Shown: piece by piece, positions 24,407-36,095 of the stretch | How positions within the stretch are numbered: the stretch's first letter is position 1 | Layout: each line of letters begins with the position of its first letter | Assembly: GCF_029227915.1 (NCBI RefSeq) | Contig: NC_079876.1 | Location: 2,916,001-2,980,000 of the forward strand | From: Hydractinia symbiolongicarpus | Taxonomy: Eukaryota; Cnidaria; Hydrozoa; Anthoathecata; Hydractiniidae | DNA length: 64,000 bases | Direction of reading: 5' to 3' | Position numbers and translations under genes: made by a program | Notes under the pieces: generated by a model | Told to the model about the DNA's origin: nothing | Database searches by the model: none | Seen by the model: only the letters and a program-made list of their open reading frames with translations

Positions 24407-24422
24407 ATTCGACTATACGGGC
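24407..24422 (+). other. CENP-B-box-like sequence in type B monomers (exemplar)
   Basis: ATTCGACTATACGGGC resembles the essential CENP-B box pattern nTTCGnnnnAnnCGGGn with one base missing from the first spacer (TTCG, three bases, A, two bases, CGGG). Type A monomers read TTTG in place of TTCG and lose the match. The shortened spacer makes binding by a canonical CENP-B protein doubtful. Confidence 0.3.
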
Positions 24423-24430
24423 CAAGCCCG
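24418..24430 (+). other. Small hairpin CGGGC-CAA-GCCCG in type B monomers (exemplar)
   Basis: There is a five-base perfect stem with a CAA loop. In type A the same place reads CGGGC CGA GTCCG, where one pair becomes G-T but the stem remains possible in RNA. Short stems arise easily by chance, so this is only a note on a site that is conserved in both classes. Confidence 0.35.
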
Positions 24431-24451
24431 GGATTTACGGGAAATGACGGG
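24419..24451 (+). other. Four-GGG cluster, potential G-quadruplex (exemplar)
   Basis: GGG runs start at 24419, 24430, 24439 and 24449 with loops of 8, 6 and 7 bases. This is just outside the strict G3 loop 1-7 rule and inside the relaxed one. Monomers with CGCAGG lose the fourth run. The opposite strand could form the matching C-rich structure. Confidence 0.45.
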
Positions 24452-26521
24452 TTTTCGTTTTCCGGCGATTAAACCTCTTTCATTAAGCGTCTCATCAAAA
24501 ATGAAAACATTTTTGAAAACTACAAGTCTCATGCGTTTTAGTGGTGAAAAAAAAATTTAAAAAATCGTTCGGGAATTGAGTTTACTCCCTGTGTACTTTC
24601 TTTGTATACATTCGACTATACGGGCCAAGCCCCGGATTTACGGGAAAACGCGGGATTTCGTTTGCCGGCGATTAAACCTCTTTCATTAAGCGTCTCATCA
24701 AAAATGAAAACATTTTTAAAAACTACAAGTCTTATGCATTTTAGTGGTGAAAAAATAATTTAAAAAATCGTTCTGGAAACGAGTTTACCCACAGGGTACT
24801 TTCTTTGTATACATTCGACTATACGGGCCAAGCCCGGGATTTACGTGAAATCGCGGGTTTTCGTTTTCCGGCGATTAAACCTCTTTCATTAAGCGTCTCA
24901 TCAAAAATGAAAAAATTTTTAAATACTACAAGTCTCTTGCGTTTTAGTGGTGAAAAAATAATTTAAAAAATCGTTCGGGAAATGAGTTTACTCCCTGGGT
25001 ACTTTCTTTGTATACTTTTGATTATACGGGCCGAGTCCGGGATTTACGGGAAATCGCGGATTTTCGTTTGCCGGCGATTAAACTTCTTTTATTCAGCGTC
25101 CCATCAAATATGAAAATATTTTTGAAAACTACAAGTCTCATGCGTTTAGTGGTAAAAAAATAATATAAAAAATCGTTCAGGAAATGAGTTTACTCCATGG
25201 GTACTTTCTTTGTATACTTTTGACTATACCGGTCGAGTCCGGAGTTTACGGGAAATGGCGAGTTTTCGTTTGCCGGCGATTAAACTTCTTTTATTCAGCG
25301 TCTCATCAAAAATGAAAACATTTTTGAAAACTACAAGTCTCATGCGTTTTAGTTGTGAAAAAAAAATTTAAAAAATCGTTCGGGAATTGAGTTTACTCCC
25401 TGTGTACTTTCTTTGTATACATTCGACTATACGGACCAAGCCCCGGATTTACGGGAAAACGCGGGATTCCGTTTGCCGGCGATTAAACCTCTTTCATTAA
25501 GCGTCTCATCAAAAATGAAAATATTTTTGAAAACTACAAGTCTCATGCGTTTTAGTGGTGAAAAAATAATTTAAAAAATCGTTCGGGAAATGAGTTTACT
25601 CCCTGGGTACTTTCTTTGTATACTTTTGATTATACGGGCCGAGTCCGGGATATACGGGAAATCGCGGATTTTCGTTTGCCGGCGATTAAACTTCTTTTAT
25701 TCAGCGTCCAATCAAATATGAAAATATTTTTGAAAACTACAAGTCTCATGCGTTTAGTGGTAAAAAAAAAAAATATAAAAAATCGTTCGGGAAATGAGTT
25801 TACTCCCTGGGTACTTTCTTTGTATACTTTTGACTATACCGTTCGAGTCCGGGGTTTACGGGAAATGGCGGGTTTTGGTTTGCCGGCGATTAAACTTCTT
25901 TTATTTAGCGTCTCATCAAAAATGAAAACATTTTTGAAAACTACAAGTCTCATGCGTTTTAGTGGTGAAAAGATAATTTTAAAAATCGCTTTGGAAATGA
26001 GTTTACTCACAGGGTACTTTCTTTGTATACATTCGACTATACGGGCCAAGCCCGGGATTTACGGGAAATCGCGGGTTTTCGTTTGCTGGCGATTAAACCA
26101 CTTTCATTAAGCGTCTCATCAAAAATGAAAACATTTCTGAAAACTACAAGTCTCATGCGTTTTAGTGGTGAAAAAATAATTTAAAAAATCGTTCGGGAAA
26201 TGAGTTTACTCACAGGGTACTTTCTTTGTATACATTCGACTATACGGGCCAAGCCCGGGATTTACGGGAAATGACGGGTTTTCGTTTTCCGGCGATTAAA
26301 CCTCTTTCATTAAGCGTCTCATCAAAAATGAAAACATTTTTGAAAACTACAAGTCTCATGCGTTTTAGTGGTGAAAAAAAAATTTAAAAAATCGTTCGGG
26401 AATTGAGTTTACTCCCTGTGTACTTTCTTTGTATACATTCGACTATACGGGCCAAGCCCCGGATTTACGGGAAAACGCGGGATTTCGTTTGCCGGCGATT
26501 AAACCTCTTTCATTAAGCGTC

Positions 26522-29500
26522 TCATCAAAAATGAAAACATTTTTAAAAACTACAAGTCTTATGCATTTTAGTGGTGAAAAAATAATTTAAAAAATCGTTC
26601 TGGAAACGAGTTTACCCACAGGGTACTTTCTTTGTATACATTCGACTATACGGGCCAAGCCCGGGATTTACGTGAAATCGCGGGTTTTCGTTTTCCGGCG
26701 ATTAAACCTCTTTCATTAAGCGTCTCATCAAAAATGAAAAAATTTTTAAATACTACAAGTCTCTTGCGTTTTAGTGGTGAAAAAATAATTTAAAAAATCG
26801 TTCGGGAAATGAGTTTACTCCCTGGGTACTTTCTTTGTATACTTTTGATTATACGGGCCGAGTCCGGGATTTACGGGAAATCGCGGATTTTCGTTTGCCG
26901 GCGATTAAACTTCTTTTATTCAGCGTCCCATCAAATATGAAAATATTTTTGAAAACTACAAGTCTCATGCGTTTAGTGGTAAAAAAATAATATAAAAAAT
27001 CGTTCAGGAAATGAGTTTACTCCATGGGTACTTTCTTTGTATACTTTTGACTATACCGGTCGAGTCCGGAGTTTACGGGAAATGGCGAGTTTTCGTTTGC
27101 CGGCGATTAAACTTCTTTTATTCAGCGTCTCATCAATAATGAAAACATTTTTGAAAACTACAAGTTTCATGCGTTTTAGTGGTGAAAAGATAATTTAAAA
27201 AATCGTTTTGGAAATGAGTTTACTCACAGGGTACTTTCTTTGTATACATTCGACTATACGGGCCAAGCCCGGGATTTACGGGAAATCGCGGGTTTTCGTT
27301 TGAAGGCGAGTAAACCACTTTCATTAAGTGTCTCATCAAAAATGAAAACATTTCTGAAAACTACAAGTCTCATGCGTTTTAGTGGTGAAAAAATAATTTA
27401 AAAATTCGTTCGGGAAATGAGTTTATTCACTGGGTACTTTCCTTGTATACTTTTGACTATACGGGCCGAGTCCGGGATTTACGGGAAATCGCGGGTTTTC
27501 GTTTGCCGGCGATTAAACTTCTTTTATTCAGCGTCTCATCAAAAATGAAAACATTTTTAAAAACTACAAGTCTCATGGGCTTTAGTGGTGAAATAAAAAT
27601 TTAAATAATCGTTTAGGAAAAGAGTTTACTCCCTGGGTACTTTCTTTGTATACTTTTGACTATACGGGCCGAGTCCGGGATTTACGGGAAATCGCAGGTT
27701 TCGTTTCCCGGCGATTAAACTTCTTTTATTCAGCGTCTCATCAAAAATGAGAACATTTTTGAAAACTACAAGTCTCATGCGTTTTATTGGTGAAAAAATA
27801 ATTTAAAAAATCGTTCTGGAAATGAGTTTACTCCCTGGGTACTTTCTTTGTATACTTTTGACTATACGGGCCGAGTCCGGGATTTACGGGAAATCGCAGG
27901 TTTTCGTTTGCCGGCGATTAAACTGCTTTTATTCAGCGTCTCATCAAAAATGAAAACATTTTTGAAAACTACAAGTCTCATGCGTTCTAGTGGTGAAAAA
28001 ATAATTTAAAAAATCGTTCGGGAAATGAGTTTGCTCCCTGGGTACTTTCTTTGTATACTTTTGACTATACGGGCCAAGCCGGGATTTACGGGAAATTGCG
28101 GGTTTTCGTTTGCCGGCGATTAAACTTCTTTTATTCAGCGTTTCATCAAAAATGAAAACATTTTTAAAAACTACAAGTCTTATGCATTTTAGTGGTGAAA
28201 AAATAATTTAAAAAATCGTTCTGGAAACGAGTTTACTCACAGGTTACTTTCTTTGTATACATTCGACTATACGGGCCAAGCCCGGGATTTACGTGAAATC
28301 GCGGGTTTTCGTTTTCCGGCGATTAAACCTCTTTCATTAAGCGTCTCATCAAAAATGAAAATATTTTTAAATACTACAAGTCTCTTGCGTTTTAGTGGTG
28401 AAAAAATAATTTAAAAAATCGTTCGGGAAATGAGTTTACTCCCTGGGTACTTTCTTTGTATACTTTTGATTATACGGGCCGAGTCCGGGATTTACGGGAA
28501 ATCGCGGATTTTCGTTTGCCGGCGATTAAACTTCTTTTATTCAGCGTCCCATCAAATATGAAAATATTTTTGAAAAGTACAAGTCTCATGCGTTTAGTGG
28601 TAAAAAACTAATATAAAAAATCGTTCAGGAAATGAGTTTACTCCATGGGTACTTTCTTTGTATACTTTTGACTATACCGGTCGAGTCCGGAGTTTACGGG
28701 AAATGGCGGGTTTTCGTTTGCCGGCGATTAAACTTCTTTTATTCAGCGTCTCATCAAAAATGAAAACATTTTTGAAAACTACAAGTTTCATGCGTTTTAG
28801 TGGTGAAAAGATAATTTAAAAAATCGTTTTGGAAATGAGTTTACTCACAGGGTACTTTCTTTGTATACATTCGACTATACGGGCCAAGCCCGGGATTTAC
28901 GGGAAATCGCGGGTTTTCGTTTGCTGGCGATTAAACCACTTTCATTTAGCGTCTCATCAAAAATGAAAACATTTCTTAAACTACAAGTCTCATGCGTTTT
29001 AGTGGTGAAAAAATAAATTAAAAAATCGTTCGGGAAATGAGTTTACTCACAGGGTACTTTCTTTGTATACATTCGACTATACGGGCAAAGCCCGGGATTT
29101 ACGGCAAATCGCGGGTTTTCGATTGCCGGCGATTAAACTTCTTTCATTAACCGTCTCATCAAAAATTAAAACATTTTTGAAAACTACAAGTCTCATGCGT
29201 TTTAGTGGTGAAAAAAAAAATTAAAAATTCGTTCGGGAAATGAGTTTACTCCCTGGGTACTTTCTTTGTATACATTCGACTATACGGCCAAGCCCGGTAT
29301 TTACGGGAAATCGCGGGATTTCGTTTGCCGGCGATTAAACCTCTTTCATTAAGCGTCTCATCAAAAATGAAAACAGTTTTGAAAACTACAAGTCTCATGC
29401 GTTGTAGTGGTGAAAAAATAATTTAAAAAATCGTTCGGAAATGAGTTTACTCCCTGGGTACTTTCTTTGTATAATTTTGACTATACGGGCCGAGTCCGGG

Positions 29501-31199
29501 GTTTACGGGAAATGGCGGGTTTTCGTTTGCCGGCGATTAAACTTCTTTTATTCAGCGTCTCATCAAAAATGAAAACATTTTTAAAAACTACAAGTCTCAT
29601 GCGTTGTAGTGGTGAGAAAATAATTTAAAAAATCGTTCGGAAAATGAGTTTACTCCCTGGGTAATTTCTTTGTATACTTTTGACTATACGGGCCGAGTCC
29701 GGAATTTACGGGAAATGGCGGGTTTTCGTTTACCGGCGATTAAACTGCTTTTATTCAGCGTCTCATCAAAAATGAAAACATTTTTAAAAACTACAAGTCT
29801 TATGCATTTAAGTGGTGAAAAAATAATTTAAAAAATCGTGCTGGAAACGAGTTTACTCACATGGTACTTTCTTTGTATACATTCGACTATACGGGCCAAG
29901 CCCGGGATTTACGGGAAATGACGGGTTTTCGTTTTCCGGCGATTAAACCTCTTTCATTAAGCGTCTCATCAAAAATGAAAACATTTTTGAAAACTACAAG
30001 TCTCATGCGTTTTAGTTGTGAAAAAAAAATTTAAAAAATCGTTCGGGAATTGAGTTTACTCCCTGTGTACTTTCTTTGTATACATTCGACTATACGGACC
30101 AAGCCCCGGATTTACGGGAAAACGCGGGATTTCGTTTGCCGGCGATTAAACCTCTTTCATTAAGCGTCTCATCAAAAATGAAAATATTTTTGAAAACTAC
30201 AAGTCTCATGCGTTTTAGTGGTGAAAAAATAATTTAAAAAATCGTTCGGGAAATGAGTTTACTCCCTGGGTACTTTCTTTGTATACTTTTGATTATACGG
30301 GCCGAGTCCGGGATATACGGGAAATCGCGGATTTTCGTTTGCCGGCGATTAAACTTCTTTTATTCAGCGTCCAATCAAATAAGAAAATATTTTTGAAAAC
30401 TACAAGTCTCATGCGTTTAGTGGTAAAAAAAAAAATATAAAAAATCGTTCGGGAAATGAGTTTACTCCCTGGGTACTTTCTTTGTATACTTTTGACTATA
30501 CCGGTCGAGTCCGGGGTTTACGGGAAATGGCGGGTTTTGGTTTGCCGGCGATTAAACTTCTTTTATTTAGCGTCTCATCAAAAATGAAAACATTTTTGAA
30601 AACTACAAGTCTCATGCGTTTTAGTGGTGAAAAGATAATTTTAAAAATCGCTTTGGAAATGAGTTTACTCACAGGGTACTTTCTTTGTATACATTCGACT
30701 ATACGGGCCAAGCCCGGGATTTACGGGAAATCGCGGGTTTTCGTTTGCTGGCGATTAAACCACTTTCATTAAGCGTCTCATCAAAAATGAAAACATTTCT
30801 GAAAACTACAAGTCTCATGCGTTTTAGTGGTGAAAAAATAATTTAAAAAATCGTTCGGGAAATGAGTTTACTCACAGGGTACTTTCTTTGTATACATTCG
30901 ACTATACGGGCCAAGCCCGGGATTTACGGGAAATGACGGGTTTTCGTTTTCCGGCGATTAAACCTCTTTCATTAAGCGTCTCATCAAAAATGAAAACATT
31001 TTTGAAAACTACAAGTCTCATGCGTTTTAGTGGTGAAAAAAAAATTTAAAAAATCGTTCGGGAATTGAGTTTACTCCCTGTGTACTTTCTTTGTATACAT
31101 TCGACTATACGGGCCAAGCCCCGGATTTACGGGAAAACGCGGGATTTCGTTTGCCGGCGATTAAACCTCTTTCATTAAGCGTCTCATCAAAAATGAAAA
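26522..31199 (+). repeat. 4663-bp HOR (23-mer), copy 2
   Basis: It matches 20032-24710 for about 4.7 kb. Differences noticed by eye are few, for example TAAAAAACTAATATAAAA at ~28603, AAAAATTAAAAC at ~29161, and GGGATTTCG in place of GGGATTCCG near 30127. Its right end merges into the 2435-bp family at about 30 kb. Confidence 0.86.
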
Positions 31200-32242
31200 T
31201 ATTTTTGAAAACTACAAGTCTCATGCGTTTTAGTGGTGAAAAAATAATTTAAAAAATCGTTCGGGAAATGAATTTACTCCCTGGGTACTTTCTTTGTATA
31301 CTTTTGATTATACGGGCCGAGTCCGGGATTTACGGGAAATCGCGGATTTTCGTTTGCCGGCGATTAAACTTCTTTTATTCAGCGTCCAATCAAATATGAA
31401 AATATTTTTGAAAACTACAAGTCTCATGCGTTTAGTGGTAAAAAAAAAAATATAAAAAATCGTTCGGGAAATGAGTTTACTCCCTGGGTACTTTCTTTGT
31501 ATACTTTTGACTATACCGGTCGAGTCCGGGGTTTACGGGAAATGGCGGGTTTTGGTTTGCCGGCGATTAAACTTCTTTTATTTAGCGTCTCATCAAAAAT
31601 GAAAACATTTTTGAAAACTACAAGTCTCATGCGTTTTAGTGGTGAAAAGATAATTTAAAAAATCGCTTTGGAAATGAGTTTACTCACAGGGTACTTTCTT
31701 TGTATACATTTGACTATACGGGCCAAGCCCGGGATTTACGGGAAATCGCGGGTTTTCGTTTGCTGGCGATTAAACCACTTTCATTAAGCGTCTCATCAAA
31801 AATGAAAACATTTCTGAAAACTACAAGTCTCATGCGTTTTAGTGGTGAAAAAATAATTTAAAAAATTGTTCGGGAAATGAGTTTACTCACAGGGTACTTT
31901 CTTTGTATACATTCGACTATACGGGCCAAGCCCGGGATTTACGGGAAATCGCGGGTTTTCGATTGCCGGCGATTAAACTTCTTTCATTAACCGTCTCATC
32001 AAAAATGAAAACATTTTTGAAAACTACAAGTCTCATGCGTTTTAGGGGTGAAAAAAAAAATTAAAAAATCGTTCGGGAAATGAGTTTACTCCCTGGGTAC
32101 TTTCTTTGTATACTTTTGACTATACGGGCCGAGTCCGGGGTTTACGGGAAATGGCGGGTTTTCGTTTGCCAGCGATTAAACTTCTTTTATTCAGCGTCTC
32201 ATCAAAGATGAAAACATTTTTAAAAACTACAAGTCTCATGCG
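28596..32242 (+). repeat. Segment duplicated at 34680-38325 (shift 6084), copy 1
   Basis: ACGGGCAAAG at 29081 and 35165 and the V monomers around 30.4 and 36.5 kb give shift 6084 (about 30 monomers). A 1-bp deletion near 37632 (GGCGGTTTTGG) reduces the shift to 6083 afterwards. Copies separate where GCGTTTAGTGG meets GCGTTGTAGTGG near 32242 and 38325. Confidence 0.84.
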
Positions 32243-33257
32243 TTTAGTGGTAAAAAAAAAAATATAAAAAATCGTTCGGGAAATGAGTTTACTCCCTGGG
32301 TACTTTCTTTGTATACTTTTGACTATACCGGTCGAGTCCGGGGTTTACGGGAAATGGCGGGTTTTGGTTTGCCGGCGATTAAACTTCTTTTATTTAGCGT
32401 CTCATCAAAAATGAAAACATTTTTGAAAACTACAAGTCTCATGCGTTTTAGTGGTGAAAAGATAATTTAAAAAATCGCTTTGGAAATGAGTTTACTCACA
32501 GGGTACTTTCTTTGTATACATTTGACTATACGGGCCAAGCCCGGGATTTACGGGAAATCGCGGGTTTTCGTTTGCTGGCGATTAAACCACTTTCATTAAG
32601 CGTCTCATCAAAAATGAAAACATTTCTGAAAACTACAAGTCTCATGCGTTTTAGTGGTGAAAAAATAATTTAAAAAATTGTTCGGGAAATGAGTTTACTC
32701 ACAGGGTACTTTCTTTGTATACATTCGACTATACGGGCCAAGCCCGGGATTTACGGGAAATCGCGGGTTTTCGATTGCCGGCGATTAAACTTCTTTCATT
32801 AACCGTCTCATCAAAAATGAAAACATTTTTGAAAACTAAAGTCTCATGCGTTTTAGGGGTGAAAAAAAAAATTAAAAAATCGTTCGGGAAATGAGTTTAC
32901 TCCCTGGGTACTTTCTTTGTATACTTTTGACTATACGGGCCGAGTCCGGGGTTTACGGGAAATGGCGGGTTTTCGTTTGCCAGCGATTAAACTTCTTTTA
33001 TTCAGCGTCTCATCAAAGATGAAAACATTTTTAAAAACTACAAGTCTCATGCGTTGTAGTGGTGAGAAAATAATTTAAAAAATCGTTCGGAAAATGAGTT
33101 TACTCCCTGGGTAATTTCTTTGTATACTTTTGACTATACGGGCCGAGTCCGGGGTTTACGGGAAATGGCGGGTTTTCGTTTACCGGCGATTAAACTGCTT
33201 TTATTCAGCGTCTCATCAAAAATGAAAACATTTTTGAAAACTACAAGTCTTATGAAT
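30012..33257 (+). repeat. 2435-bp HOR family, first unit, enlarged to 3246 bp
   Basis: Homology to the next unit shows shift 3246 on the left side (30012-31434 with 33258-34680). 3246 equals 2435 plus the 811-bp tandem duplication inside this unit. Key markers are TTAGTTGTG, TGTGTACTTTC, GGGATATACGGG, GGGTTTTGGTTTG and ATCGCTTTGG. Confidence 0.82.
31434..33050 (+). repeat. 811-bp tandem duplication (4-mer)
   Basis: Segment 31434-32240 recurs at 32243-33050. The marker TTTAGGGGTG is at 32041 and 32852. The second copy has a 1-bp deletion (GAAAACTAAAGTC), so the shift goes from 812 to 811. GTTTGCCAGCG and CATCAAAGATG mark both copies. Confidence 0.87.
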
Positions 33258-36095
33258 TTTAGTTGTGAAAAAAAAATTTAAAAAATCGTTCGGGAATTGA
33301 GTTTACTCCCTGTGTACTTTCTTTGTGTACATTCGACTATACGGACCAAGCCCCGGATTTACGGGAAAACGCGGGATTTCGTTTGCCGGCGATTAAACCT
33401 CTTTCATTAAGCGTCTCATCAAAAATGAAAATATTTTTGAAAACTACAAGTCTCATGCGTTTTAGTGGTGAAAAAATAATTTAAAAAATCGTTCGGGAAA
33501 TGAGTTTACTCCCTGGGTACTTTCTTTGTATACTTTTGATTATACGGGCCGAGTCCGGGATATACGGGAAATCGCGGATTTTCGTTTGCCGGCGATTAAA
33601 CTTCTTTTATTCAGCGTCCAATCAAATATGAAAATATTTTTGAAAACTACAAGTCTCATGCGTTTAGTGGTAAAAAAAAAATATAAAAAATCGTTCGGGA
33701 AATGAGTTTACTCCCTGGGTACTTTCTTTGTATACTTTTGACTATACCGGTCGAGTCCGGGGTTTACGGGAAATGGCGGGTTTTGGTTTGCCGGCGATTA
33801 AACTTCTTTTATTTAGCGTCTCATCAAAAATGAAAACATTTTTGAAAACTACAAGTCTCATGCGTTTTAGTGGTGAAAAGATAATTTTAAAAATCGCTTT
33901 GGAAATGAGTTTACTCACAGGGTACTTTCTTTGTATACATTCGACTATACGGGCCAAGCCCGGGATTTACGGGAAATCGCGGGTTTTCGTTTGCTGGCGA
34001 TTAAACCACTTTCATTAAGCGTCTCATCAAAAATGAAAACATTTCTGAAAACTACAAGTCTCATGCGTTTTAGTGGTGAAAAAATAATTTAAAAAATCGT
34101 TCGGGAAATGAGTTTACTCACAGGGTACTTTCTTTGTATACATTCGACTATACGGGCCAAGCCCGGGATTTACGGGAAATGACGGGTTTTCGTTTTCCGG
34201 CGATTAAACCTCTTTCATTAAGCGTCTCATCAAAAATGAAAACATTTTTGAAAACTACAAGTCTCATGCGTTTTAGTGGTGAAAAAAAAATTTAAAAAAT
34301 CGTTCGGGAATTGAGTTTACTCCCTGTGTACTTTCTTTGTATACATTCGACTATACGGGCCAAGCCCCGGATTTACGGGAAAACGCGGGATTTCGTTTGC
34401 CGGCGATTAAACCTCTTTCATTAAGCGTCTCATCAAAAATGAAAATATTTTGGAAAACTACAAGTCTCATGCGTTTTAGTGGTGAAAAAATAATTTAAAA
34501 AATCGTTCGGGAAATGAATTTACTCCCTGGGTACTTTCTTTGCATACTTTTGATTATACGGGCCGAGTCCGGGATTTACGGGAAATCGCGGATTTTCGTT
34601 TGCCGGCGATTAAACTTCTTTTATTCAGCGTCCAATCAAATATGAAAATATTTTTGAAAACTACAAGTCTCATGCGTTTAGTGGTAAAAAAATAATATAA
34701 AAAATCGTTCAGGAAATGAGTTTACTCCATGGGTACTTTCTTTGTATACTTTTGACTATACCGGTCGAGTCCGGAGTTTACGGGAAATGGCGGGTTTTCG
34801 TTTGCCGGCGATTAAACTTCTTTTATTCAGCGTCTCATCAAAAATGAAAACATTTTTGAAAACTACAAGTTTCATGCGTTTTAGTGGTGAAAAGATAATT
34901 TAAAAAATCGTTTTGGAAATGAGTTTACTCACAGGGTACTTTCTTTGTATACATTCGACTATACGGGCCAAGCCCGGGATTTACGGGAAATCGCGGGTTT
35001 TCGTTTGCTGGCGATTAAACCACTTTCATTTAGCGTCTCATCAAAAATGAAAACATTTCTTAAACTACAAGTCTCATGCGTTTTAGTGGTGAAAAAATAA
35101 ATTAAAAAATCGTTCGGGAAATGAGTTTACTCACAGGGTACTTTCTTTGTATACATTCGACTATACGGGCAAAGCCCGGGATTTACGGCAAATCGCGGGT
35201 TTTCGATTGCCGGCGATTAAACTTCTTTCATTAACCGTCTCATCAAAAATGAAAACATTTTTGAAAACTACAAGTCTCATGCGTTTTAGTGGTGAAAAAA
35301 AAAATTAAAAATTCGTTCGGGAAATGAGTTTACTCCCTGGGTACTTTCTTTGTATACATTCGACTATACGGCCAAGCCCGGTATTTACGGGAAATCGCGG
35401 GATTTCGTTTGCCGGCGATTAAACCTCTTTCATTAAGCGTCTCATCAAAAATGAAAACAGTTTTGAAAACTACAAGTCTCGTGCGTTGTAGTGGTGAAAA
35501 AATAATTTAAAAAATCGTTCGGAAAATGAGTTTACTCCCTGGGTACTTTCTTTGTATAATTTTGACTATACTGGCCGAGTCCGGGGTTTACGGGAAATGG
35601 CGGGTTTTCGTTTGCCGGCGATTAAACTTCTTTTATTCAGCGTCTCATCAAAAATGAAAACATTTTTAAAAACTACAAGTCTCATGCGTTGTAGTGGTGA
35701 GAAAATAATTTAAAAAATCGTTCGGAAAATGAGTTTACTCCCTGGGTAATTTCTTTGTATACTTTTGACTATACGGGCCGAGTCCGGGATTTACGGGAAA
35801 TGGCGGGTTTTCGTTTACCGGCGATTAAACTGCTTTTATTCAGCGTCTCATCAAAAATGAAAACATTTTTAAAAACTACAAGTCTTATGCATTTAAGTGG
35901 TGAAAAAATAATTTAAAAAATCGTGCTGGAAACGAGTTTACTCACATGGTACTTTCTTTGTATACATTCGACTATACGGGCCAAGCCCGGGATTTACGGG
36001 AAATGACGGGTTTTCGTTTTCCGGCGATTAAACCTCTTTCATTAAGCGTCTCATCAAAAATGAAAACATTTTTGAAAACTACAAGTCTCATGCGT
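33258..36095 (+). repeat. 2435-bp HOR family, second unit, recombinant, 2838 bp
   Basis: The left half (33258-34680) follows the 2435-family order. The right half (34680-36095) is a copy of 28596-30012 from the 4663-bp unit (shift 6084). The join lies in a V monomer, where the long A-run class gives way to TAAAAAAATAATATAAAA with ATCGTTCAGG. The unit is a hybrid of the two HOR families. Confidence 0.8.

Larger units (their letters stand above)
24284..24486 (+). repeat. Reference type B monomer
   Basis: This 203-bp copy shows the linked type B changes: CTCACAGGG in place of CTCCCTGGG, ATTCGACTATACGGGCC in place of TTTGACTATACGGGCC, CAAGCCCGGG in place of GAGTCCGGG, and TTTCATTAA closing the monomer. 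These substitutions usually travel together, so B is a true subfamily. Type B monomers are densest in about 19-43 kb. Confidence 0.88.
20032..24710 (+). repeat. 4663-bp HOR (23-mer), copy 1
   Basis: This long segment reappears at 26522-31199 with shift 6490 (6489 at the right end because of an A-run). Paired markers: CATCAATAAT at 20641 and 27131, ACGGGCAAAG at 22591 and 29081. The start of a second copy is visible at about 24695, because GAGTTTACTC at 20118 corresponds to GAGTTTACCC at 24781 (shift 4663). The basic unit is therefore 4663 bp. Confidence 0.86.
23475..27137 (+). repeat. 1827-bp tandem duplication (9-mer), two full copies
   Basis: Segment 23475-25310 recurs at 25302-27137 with shift 1827 (9 x 203). 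Markers are TATACGGACC at 23601 and 25428, GGGATTCCGTTTG, and GAGTTTACCC at 24781 and 26608. It straddles the junction between two 4663-bp units and separates them to 6490 bp (4663 + 1827). Confidence 0.9.

Noticed and set aside
32330-32345. tRNA-like B box (GGTCGAGTCC in CCGGTCGAGTCC) and an A-box-like TAGTGGTGA, suggesting a Pol III or SINE origin
   Set aside because: The B box lacks one T of GGTTCGAnTCC, the A-box-like part misses key positions, and the two are about 90 bases apart within a monomer. No tRNA fold or SINE tail is visible.
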